Source: Brevundimonas sp. UBA2388
Lineage (GTDB): Bacteria > Pseudomonadota > Alphaproteobacteria > Caulobacterales > Caulobacteraceae
Length of the DNA: 11,382 nucleotides
Direction of reading: 5' to 3'
NCBI GenBank assembly: GCA_002343425.1
Contig: DDSO01000060.1
Location: forward strand, 6,613 to 17,994
The translations under genes were made by a program, and so were the position numbers. Of the stretch, positions 5,851-11,382 are shown piece after piece (the first letter of the stretch is position 1; each line of letters begins with the position of its first letter). Below the pieces are notes generated by a model. It saw only the letters and a list, made by a program, of their open reading frames with translations. It did no database searches and was not told where the DNA came from.

Positions 5851-6723
5851 TCAGCCCACCCGGGTCCATCCCGGCGTCTGGTTCCGGAACCAGGTCAGCT
5901 GGCGTTTGGCGTAGTTGCGGGTCGCCTGCCGCGTCGCCTCGACGGCGGCCGCAAGCGAGGTCTCGCCCGCCAGATGGGCGGCGAATTCGCGCACGCCGAC
6001 GGCCTTCATCGCGGGCAGGGCTGGGTCCAGTCTGCGTGCGACCAAGGCCCGCACCTCGTCCAGCGCTCCGGCCTCGACCATCTGCGCAACCCGCCGGTCG
6101 CAGTTGGCGTACAGGGCCTCGCGCTCCGGCTCGATCACCAGCCCGGTCCAGGATCCGGGCGTCAGCAGGGGGGTGGTGTCCGCCGTCCAGTCGCTGAGCG
6201 CCCGCCCGGTGTGCCGCGCCACGGCCCAGGCCCGGGTCAGCCGCTGGCGGTCCCCGGCCTCGATCCGCGCCTCCGCCGCCGGGTCGACCTCAGCCAGGCG
6301 ACGCCGGAACGCCGCCTCGCCGTCCGCGTCAAACGCAATACCGGCCGCGTCCCGCACCTCGAGCGGCACGTCCGGAATATCCGCCAGCCCCGTGGTCAGG
6401 GCCGTGAAATACAGCCCGGTCCCGCCGACCAGCAGCGCGGGCCGTCCCTCGGCCGCCAGTTCGGCCAGCACCGGCATGACCGCCCGGCTCCAGCGCCCGA
6501 CCGACCAGGCGTCGGCGGCATCGGCGACGCCGTACAGCCGGTGCTCGGCCATCGCCTCTTCCTCGACCGTAGGCCGGGCGCTCAGCGCCCGCAGGTCGGC
6601 GTACAGTTGCTGGCTGTCGGCGTTGACGATCACCGCCCCGGACCCCACCGCCATCTCCAGGGCGCGCCGCGACTTGCCCGATGCGGTCGGGCCGGCCAGC
6701 AGGGTGATCAGGGGCTCGGACAA
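5851..6723 (-). CDS. miaA: tRNA dimethylallyltransferase MiaA
   Basis: MiaA transfers the dimethylallyl group to N6 of A37 in tRNAs that read UNN codons. With the TTG start at 6721-6723 the protein has 290 residues. The P-loop GPTASGKS is at 11-18, DSQQLY (36-41) is the signature after the second strand, and VGGTGLY starts near 99. The C-terminal [10 protein letters not shown] region is the conserved tRNA-binding end. The start is uncertain: the open frame also offers GTG at 6777 and ATG at 6852, the latter overlapping the divergent mrp gene. I chose TTG because family members place the P-loop about ten residues in. The Shine-Dalgarno is weak. ktrB follows on the same strand after 63 bases. 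Confidence 0.92.
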   Translation of the reverse strand: MSEPLITLLAGPTASGKSRRALEMAVGSGAVIVNADSQQLYADLRALSARPTVEEEAMAEHRLYGVADAADAWSVGRWSRAVMPVLAELAAEGRPALLVGGTGLYFTALTTGLADIPDVPLEVRDAAGIAFDADGEAAFRRRLAEVDPAAEARIEAGDRQRLTRAWAVARHTGRALSDWTADTTPLLTPGSWTGLVIEPEREALYANCDRRVAQMVEAGALDEVRALVARRLDPALPAMKAVGVREFAAHLAGETSLAAAVEATRQATRNYAKRQLTWFRNQTPGWTRVG

Positions 6724-6808
6724 GGGGCGCTCGGATTTTCGACCGGACAGGCGGGGGCGTTCGGCGATAGAACGCACAACCCGACCCGGCAACCCATCAG
6801 GAACGCCC

Positions 6809-7876
6809 GTGCCCGACCGCGAAACCGTCCTCGCCGCCCTCGACGCCGTCATCGACCCGAAGAGCGGGCAGGGGCTTGTCGCCGCCGGTCTGGTCCAGGG
6901 ACTGGTCGTGGCCGACGACCGGGCCGGCTTCGCGCTCGAGGTGGCGGCGTCCGACGCCCCCCTCTACGCCCCGGTCCGCGACGCCGCCGAGGCCGCGCTG
7001 AAAGCCGTTCCGGGCATGGTCAAGGTCGCCGTCGTCCTGACCGCCGAGGCCCTGAAGGTCTCCGCACCGCGCCGCGCCTCCCTCTCGCCCCAGGCCGTCG
7101 ACCAGGGTCGCCCGAAAGCGCCGGTCGCCACCGCCCGGCCTGCCCACGTTCGCCGCGTTCTCGCCGTGGCCAGCGGCAAGGGCGGGGTCGGCAAGTCGAC
7201 CGTGGCGGTCAACCTCGCCGCCGCCTTCGCCGCTCGCGGCCTGTCCGTGGGTGTGCTCGACGCCGACGTCTACGGCCCCTCGATCCCGACCATGCTCGGC
7301 CTCTCGGGCGCGCCGGACTATGTCGACAACCAGATCACCCCCCACGTCGCCCACGGCCTGAAGACCATGTCGGTGGGTCTGCTGACCAAGGCCACTGACG
7401 CCATGATCTGGCGCGGCCCCATGGCCTCCCAGGCCCTGACCCAGATGCTGACCCAGACCCGCTGGGGGACGGAGGACACGCCGCTCGACATTCTTGTTGT
7501 CGACCTGCCGCCCGGCACCGGCGACGTCCAGTTGACCCTGGTGCAGAAGACCCCGCTGGACGGCGCGGTCATCGTCTCGACCCCGCAGGAAGTCGCGTTG
7601 GCCGACGCCCGACGCGCCCACAAGCTGTTTGAAAAGGTCGAGACTCCGACCCTGGGCCTGATCGAGAACATGACCGGCGCCGTGTTCGGCCGCGGGGGGG
7701 GCGAGGCCGAGGCGGGGCGTCTGGGCATCCCCTACCTCGGCGACCTGCCGCTGGATGCCGCCCTGCGCGAAGGCGGCGACGCCGGTGTGCCGGTCGTGGT
7801 CAGCGATCCGGAGGGCGAGATCGCAGGCCGGTTCGCGGGTTTTGCCGAAGCCCTGGCGAAAAAACTCGGCCTGTAG
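6809..7876 (+). CDS. mrp: Mrp/ApbC-family P-loop ATPase (Fe-S cluster carrier type)
   Basis: A 355-residue Mrp/ApbC/NBP35-family ATPase; relatives bind and pass on Fe-S clusters. Residues 1-85 form a MIP18-like (DUF59) domain, followed by a linker to about 112 and the ATPase domain. The deviant Walker [10 protein letters not shown] is at 123-131, the switch region [10 protein letters not shown] at 151-160, and Walker [12 protein letters not shown] at 229-239. The family's CxxC after the ENM motif is absent: here [14 protein letters not shown] (286-299) is shortened, and the whole protein contains no cysteine. The start is GTG (6809-6811) with AGGAA at 6799-6803; the frame is open far upstream, but that region is antisense to miaA. 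A run of eight G at 7694-7701 lies in the shortened loop, yet the frame continues normally. Confidence 0.9.
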   Translation: MPDRETVLAALDAVIDPKSGQGLVAAGLVQGLVVADDRAGFALEVAASDAPLYAPVRDAAEAALKAVPGMVKVAVVLTAEALKVSAPRRASLSPQAVDQGRPKAPVATARPAHVRRVLAVASGKGGVGKSTVAVNLAAAFAARGLSVGVLDADVYGPSIPTMLGLSGAPDYVDNQITPHVAHGLKTMSVGLLTKATDAMIWRGPMASQALTQMLTQTRWGTEDTPLDILVVDLPPGTGDVQLTLVQKTPLDGAVIVSTPQEVALADARRAHKLFEKVETPTLGLIENMTGAVFGRGGGEAEAGRLGIPYLGDLPLDAALREGGDAGVPVVVSDPEGEIAGRFAGFAEALAKKLGL

Positions 7877-7896
7877 GGTTTTCAAACGCAACCCTA
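7874..7896 (+). terminator. Small hairpin at the mrp stop codon
   Basis: TAGGGTT (7874-7880) and AACCCTA (7890-7896) form a 7-bp stem with a 9-base loop that begins at the mrp stop codon. No T-run follows, so terminator function is doubtful. Confidence 0.3.
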
Positions 7897-7935
7897 ACCG
7901 CCACCTTGCGTGTTCCAGTCACCTGAGAACCGCCC

Positions 7936-9033
7936 ATGTCCGTCGACGCCCTGTTCCGTCCCTTCCAGGTCAAGTCCCTGAAGATGCCCAACCGCATCGT
8001 CATGGCGCCGATGACGCGGTCCTTCTCGCCGGGCGGCATCCCGACCAGCGACGTGGCCGGCTACTATCGCCGCCGGGCCGAGGGGCAGGTGGGCCTGATC
8101 ATCACCGAGGGCACGGTCGTCGAGCGTCCCGCCGCCCGCAACGACCCGAAGGTGCCGGTCTTCCACGGCGAGGCCCTGCCCGAATGGAAGAAGGTGGTCG
8201 AGGAAGTCCACGCTGCCGGCGGCCTGATCGCGCCCCAACTCTGGCATGTCGGAGCCGCACGGGGGCAGGGGGCCGACTGGACGCCGCTCGGCAAGGTCGA
8301 CAGTCCTTCGGGCCTGACCGCCCCGGGCAAGCAGAAATATGAGCCGATGACCGAAGAGGACATCGCCGACACCATCGCGGCCTTCGGCGCCTCCGCCCGG
8401 GCTTCGCGCGAGCTGGGCTTTGATGCCGCCGAGATCCATTCGGCCCATGGCTATCTGATCGACCAGTTTTACTGGAACGGCCTCAATTCCCGCGGAGACC
8501 GCTGGGGTGGCCCCTCGATCGCCGAGCGTGCCCGTTTCGGGGTCGAGGTGGTCAAGGCCGTGCGCGAAGGTCTCGGGCCGGACATTCCGCTGATCATCCG
8601 GCTTTCCCAGTGGAAGCAGCAGGATTTCGAGGCGAAGATCGCCCTGAACCCTGACGAAATGGCCGAATGGCTGCTTCCGCTCTCGGATGCGGGCGTCGAT
8701 GTCTTCCACTGTTCACAGCGCCGGTTCTGGGAGCCGGAGTTCCACGGATCCGACCTGAATTTCGCGGGCTGGGCGAAGGTCATCACCGGCAAGCCGACCA
8801 TCAGCGTCGGCTCGGTTGGACTGGATGGCGAGTTCATCGCCGCCTTTGGCGGCGCCGGGTCCCGTCCGGCCTCACTGGAAGGCCTGATTCAGCGCATGGA
8901 GCGCGAGGAGTTCGACCTGATAGCGGTCGGCCGTGCGCTTCTGGCCGATCCCAACTGGGTGGTGAAGGTCCGCGACGGCCGTCAGGACGAGTTGAAGGAT
9001 TTCGAGCGGTCAGCGATGATGACGCTGAGCTGA
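7936..9033 (+). CDS. Old yellow enzyme family NADH:flavin oxidoreductase
   Basis: A 365-residue FMN-dependent ene-reductase of the old yellow enzyme/NemA family, probably cytosolic; such enzymes reduce activated C=C bonds of enones or nitro compounds with NAD(P)H. Visible FMN-barrel motifs are NRIVMAPMTR (19-28), QLWHVGA (101-107), and EIHSAHGYLIDQF (166-178) with substrate-binding His168 and His171 and the proton-donor-type Tyr173. DRWGG (188-192) follows. The phosphate-binding end is VGSVG (291-295) and GRALLADPNW (332-341). The ATG at 7936 gives a full-length family member; the Shine-Dalgarno is weak (GAGAA, 7925-7929). It follows mrp after 59 bases. The natural substrate cannot be read from the sequence. 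Confidence 0.93.
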   Translation: MSVDALFRPFQVKSLKMPNRIVMAPMTRSFSPGGIPTSDVAGYYRRRAEGQVGLIITEGTVVERPAARNDPKVPVFHGEALPEWKKVVEEVHAAGGLIAPQLWHVGAARGQGADWTPLGKVDSPSGLTAPGKQKYEPMTEEDIADTIAAFGASARASRELGFDAAEIHSAHGYLIDQFYWNGLNSRGDRWGGPSIAERARFGVEVVKAVREGLGPDIPLIIRLSQWKQQDFEAKIALNPDEMAEWLLPLSDAGVDVFHCSQRRFWEPEFHGSDLNFAGWAKVITGKPTISVGSVGLDGEFIAAFGGAGSRPASLEGLIQRMEREEFDLIAVGRALLADPNWVVKVRDGRQDELKDFERSAMMTLS

Positions 9034-9150
9034 GGCTGAGGGCTTGGGAATTAGGGCTTAGGAATTAGAAGATTGGCGGCAGTCCCGACGAAGTCGGCTG
9101 AACAGCTCCCGTCCCTAATTCCTAATTCCTAAGCCCTACGGGCCTAATCC
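9034..9150. repeat. Repeat-rich intergenic element with a 17-bp inverted repeat
   Basis: This stretch between two convergent genes holds no gene. TAGGGCTTAGGAATTAG (9052-9068) and its exact reverse complement (9122-9138) can form a 17-bp stem around 53 bases, which contain a small hairpin CCGAC-GAA-GTCGG (9085-9097). The left arm is also a 14-base tandem: GGGCTTGGGAATTA (9040-9053) then GGGCTTAGGAATTA (9054-9067). The right side carries heptads of CCTAATT and further CCTAATCCCTA-like units to 9153. The A/T content is well above the flanking genes. It may act as a bidirectional terminator or be a member of a dispersed repeat family. Confidence 0.75.
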
Positions 9151-9471
9151 CTAGTCCCCCTCCACCACCACCGCCGTCCCGTAGGCCAGCACCTCGGTGA
9201 CGCCTTCCATGATCTCATTGGCCTCGTAACGCATGGCGATCACGGCGTTGGCGCCCATGGCCTGCGCGTGCTCGACCATCTCCTGCAGGGCCTCGGCCCG
9301 CGAGGTCTCGGCCAGTTTGACATAGGTCTCGACCCGTCCGCCCAGCATCGACTGGAGCCCGCCGACCATGTCGCTGATGGCGTTGCGCGACCGCACCGTG
9401 ATGCCCCGCACCAGCCCCAGCGTCTTCACGACCCGATAGCCGGGCGCCTCGTTGGTCGTCACGATCAGCAT
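9151..9471 (-). CDS. YbjQ/UPF0145-family protein
   Basis: A 106-residue protein of the YbjQ (UPF0145) family, once labelled a putative heavy-metal-binding domain; the role is unknown. It matches the family across its length: the start MLIVTTNEAPGYRVVKTLG, the central LGGRVETYVKLAETSRAEAL with the glycine and tyrosine usual in the family, and GANAVIAMRYE before the final strands ending GTAVVVEGD. The ATG at 9469-9471 is chosen because AAGGA (9483-9479) lies seven bases ahead. An ATG two codons upstream (9475-9477) forms an ATGA overlap with the folA stop but sits too close to that Shine-Dalgarno. Translation is probably coupled to folA. Confidence 0.87.
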   Translation of the reverse strand: MLIVTTNEAPGYRVVKTLGLVRGITVRSRNAISDMVGGLQSMLGGRVETYVKLAETSRAEALQEMVEHAQAMGANAVIAMRYEANEIMEGVTEVLAYGTAVVVEGD

Positions 9472-9473
9472 GG

Positions 9474-9989
<516 letters not shown>

Positions 9990-10000
9990 GCGGACCTCGG

Positions 10001-10032
10001 AAAAACAGGCGACGGCCCGACCGGCCGCCGCC
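10001..10032 (-). terminator. Strong intrinsic terminator after aqpZ
   Basis: On the minus strand, GGCGGCGGCC (10032-10023), loop GGTCG, and GGCCGTCGCC (10017-10008) form ten pairs with one G-U, followed by TGTTTTT (10007-10001). It is the clearest intrinsic terminator in the window. It ends 12 bases before the folA start codon. Confidence 0.85.
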
Positions 10033-10045
10033 CGTTCTTACAGCC

Positions 10046-10714
10046 TCAGGCGTCGGGTTCCAGCACCTTGAACCGGAACAGCAGCGCCCCGAGCACCGCG
10101 CCGATGGCGGGCGCGACGAAGAACAGCCAGACCTGACTCAAGGCCTCGCCGCCCTGCAGCACGGCCGGGCCGAAGCTGCGGGCCGGATTGACCGACACTC
10201 CGGTCACCTGGATGCCGACGATATGGATCACCGCCAAGGTCAGGCCGATGGCCAGACCCGCGAACGCGCCCTGACCCTTGGCTCCGGTCACGCCGAGAAT
10301 GACGATGACGAAGATGGCCGTGGCCACCACCTCGAAGATGAGCGCCGCCTGCATGCCGTATCCCCCCGGCGATCCGCCGTCGAAACCGTTGGCTCCCAGG
10401 CTGGCGTAACCGCCCGAGGAGATCTGGCCGAGGATGACCGCGCCCGCGACGGCGCCGAGGATCTGCGCCACCCAGTACAGACCCATGTCCTTCAGCGACA
10501 TCCGTCCGGCGATGAAGGCCGCGAGGCTGACGGCCGGATTGACGTGGCATCCCGACACCGGCCCGATGCCGTAGGCCATGGCCACGATGGCGAGACCGAA
10601 GGCCAGCGAAACCGCCAGCTGGTCGAACGGCGCCGGCCCCAGCACCGCCGCCCCGCACCCGAACAGAACCAGCACCATTGTGCCGATGAACTCGGCCGAA
10701 AACTTCTTCACCAT
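10046..10714 (-). CDS. aqpZ: Aquaporin Z-type water channel
   Basis: A 222-residue inner-membrane channel of the MIP family, predicted to pass water. Six hydrophobic helices and both half-helix NPA motifs are visible: NPA at 59-61 and 176-178. Filter positions by alignment with E. coli AqpZ are Phe39, His164 and Arg179, all as in water-specific aquaporins. The fourth is Val173, where E. coli has Thr183. Cys56 replaces the second glycine of SGGH before the first NPA. The ATG (10712-10714) has an excellent GGGGAGG Shine-Dalgarno (10726-10720). It lies between the MazG-like gene and folA but ends in a strong terminator, so it probably closes a transcript. Confidence 0.94.
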   Translation of the reverse strand: MVKKFSAEFIGTMVLVLFGCGAAVLGPAPFDQLAVSLAFGLAIVAMAYGIGPVSGCHVNPAVSLAAFIAGRMSLKDMGLYWVAQILGAVAGAVILGQISSGGYASLGANGFDGGSPGGYGMQAALIFEVVATAIFVIVILGVTGAKGQGAFAGLAIGLTLAVIHIVGIQVTGVSVNPARSFGPAVLQGGEALSQVWLFFVAPAIGAVLGALLFRFKVLEPDA

Positions 10715-10736
10715 GGCAACCTCCCCGTTGCTACGG

Positions 10737-10753
10737 CCCCGCCTTGCGCGGGG
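10737..10753 (-). terminator. GC-rich hairpin between the MazG-like gene and aqpZ
   Basis: CCCCGC (10737-10742), loop CTTGC, and GCGGGG (10748-10753) form a 6-bp stem in the 74-base gap after the MazG-like gene. There is no T-run. It could be a weak terminator or a leader structure for aqpZ, since it lies just before the aqpZ Shine-Dalgarno. Confidence 0.3.
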
Positions 10754-10788
10754 TCGAGCGGGAGGGTGGGCCGAGTCTTATGGTGAAG

Positions 10789-11109
10789 CTAGGTTGACGG
10801 AACGCCGGTTTCCGGGTCCAGCCAGTGCAGCCATTTCCGCTGCATCGCCGCCTCGATGTCGATTCCCGCTCGATCGCAATAGATCAGCAGCATCCCCAGC
10901 ACATCCGCCGCCTCATCGCCCAGCTTGCCCGCGTCCGCCTCGCCGCGGGCCCGCCCGCTCGTCCGCAGATGCTCGGCCGTCAGCTCGCCCAGTTCCTCCT
11001 GCACCTTCAGCAGGGCCCAGTCGCCGGACCGGTCAATGCCGTGCTCGCGCGCATAGATGTCGGAGATGCGCAGGACGTCGCCCTGCAAGGCCTTGAGGTC
11101 GAGGGTCAT
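10789..11109 (-). CDS. MazG-like nucleotide pyrophosphohydrolase
   Basis: A 106-residue all-alpha NTP pyrophosphatase of the MazG superfamily; such enzymes hydrolyse (d)NTPs to monophosphates and can clean non-canonical nucleotides. The metal-binding pattern is visible: EELGE (E38, E39, E42) on one helix and DEAAD (E66, D69) on a later one, followed by a helix ending QRKWLHWLD. It is a single domain, like small MazG-like proteins rather than full MazG. The ATG (11107-11109) shares one base with the thyA stop (TGATG), so translation is coupled to thyA. No separate Shine-Dalgarno is seen. Its place beside thyA suits a role in the dNTP pool; the substrate is unknown. Confidence 0.85.
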   Translation of the reverse strand: MTLDLKALQGDVLRISDIYAREHGIDRSGDWALLKVQEELGELTAEHLRTSGRARGEADAGKLGDEAADVLGMLLIYCDRAGIDIEAAMQRKWLHWLDPETGVPST

Positions 11110-11382
11110 CAGACCGCGACCGGCGCCTTGATATGCGGCCAGGGCTCATAGCCCTCGAGCACGAAGTCCTCGAGCGTATAGGCGAACAGGTCGTCCTTCG
11201 GCGTGATCGTCATCGTCGGGGCGGGCTGGGGCGCGCGGGCCAGCTGGGTCTCGGCCTGTTCGATGTGGTTTAGATACAGATGCGCGTCGCCGAAGGTGTG
11301 GACGAACTCGCCCGGCTTCAGGCCGCAGACCTGGGCCACCATCATGGTCAGGAGGGCATAGGAGGCGATGTTGAACGGCACG
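11109..11382 (-). CDS. thyA: Thymidylate synthase, C-terminal part (runs off the window)
   Basis: ThyA methylates dUMP to dTMP using methylenetetrahydrofolate and yields dihydrofolate, the DHFR substrate. The last 90 or so residues are visible. [11 protein letters not shown] contains the conserved Asn that contacts the uracil ring. [13 protein letters not shown] contains the His and Tyr that bind the dUMP ribose. [18 protein letters not shown] is the standard C-terminal end. It is closely similar to E. coli ThyA over this stretch. The stop overlaps the MazG-like start by one base. The N-terminal part with the catalytic cysteine lies beyond the window. Confidence 0.96.
   Translation of the reverse strand, partial: VPFNIASYALLTMMVAQVCGLKPGEFVHTFGDAHLYLNHIEQAETQLARAPQPAPTMTITPKDDLFAYTLEDFVLEGYEPWPHIKAPVAV

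Noticed and set aside
4258..7398. A 1046-codon plus-strand open frame
   Set aside because: It is antisense to ktrA, ktrB and miaA and then out of frame in mrp. Its product is a low-complexity Arg/Gly/Gln/Asp string, as expected from an antisense frame in GC-rich DNA.
7694..7701. A frameshift in mrp at a run of eight G
   Set aside because: The reading frame continues into a normal Mrp C terminus on the other side, so no frameshift is present in this sequence.
6797..7891. A 364-codon minus-strand open frame opposite mrp
   Set aside because: It is the antisense shadow of mrp, whose Walker motifs leave no doubt about the coding strand.
7894..8709. A 271-codon minus-strand open frame opposite the old yellow enzyme
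   Set aside because: It is the antisense shadow of a gene with clear flavin-binding motifs.
9040..9153. A short CRISPR array
   Set aside because: The units are 7-17 bases, adjacent or inverted, with no regular spacers and no cas genes nearby.

Overview
The window looks like chromosomal DNA from a GC-rich alphaproteobacterium of the Caulobacter/Brevundimonas group. Three things in the sequence suggest this. The tmRNA gene is circularly permuted (two-piece), with a tag that begins ANDNFA as in Caulobacter. The promoter in front of the fumarase gene fits the Caulobacter housekeeping consensus. A GTTC-N7-GTTC box matches the alphaproteobacterial LexA operator. The genus is an inference. I see no phage, IS element or CRISPR array; the content is mostly housekeeping.

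Layout, left to right. At 1-410 (minus) lies the N-terminal part of class II fumarase (fumC). Diverging from it on the plus strand are a lipoprotein cyclophilin (494-1111) and a translationally coupled RusA-type Holliday junction resolvase (1099-1479). A long minus-strand run follows, listed in transcription order: the potassium uptake pair ktrB-ktrA (5787-3789), the two-piece tmRNA gene ssrA (3720-3395), the ClpXP adaptor sspB (3234-2743), a secreted legumain-like C13 peptidase (2683-1922) and a GFA-family zinc protein (1859-1455). The GFA gene has a LexA-type box directly upstream and overlaps the end of the RusA gene tail to tail.

Upstream of ktrB is miaA (minus, 6723-5851), divergent from mrp/apbC (plus, 6809-7876), which is followed by an old yellow enzyme (7936-9033). 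A non-coding element of about 120 bp, rich in direct and inverted repeats, separates that gene from a convergent minus-strand group: thyA (partial, 11382-11109), a MazG-like pyrophosphohydrolase (11109-10789), aqpZ (10714-10046), folA (9989-9474) and a YbjQ-family gene (9471-9151).

Functional themes. ssrA and sspB are neighbours and belong to one pathway: tmRNA tags stalled nascent chains and SspB delivers tagged proteins to ClpXP. ThyA, the MazG-like enzyme and DHFR connect dTMP synthesis, nucleotide-pool cleaning and folate recycling. KtrB and KtrA form one potassium uptake system. The best candidates for a second look are the altered tmRNA tag, the duplicated tmRNA 3' hairpin (two copies exactly 70 bp apart), the SOS box in front of the GFA gene, the cysteine-free Mrp protein and the repeat element at 9034-9150. 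I did not find a clearly new multi-gene system.
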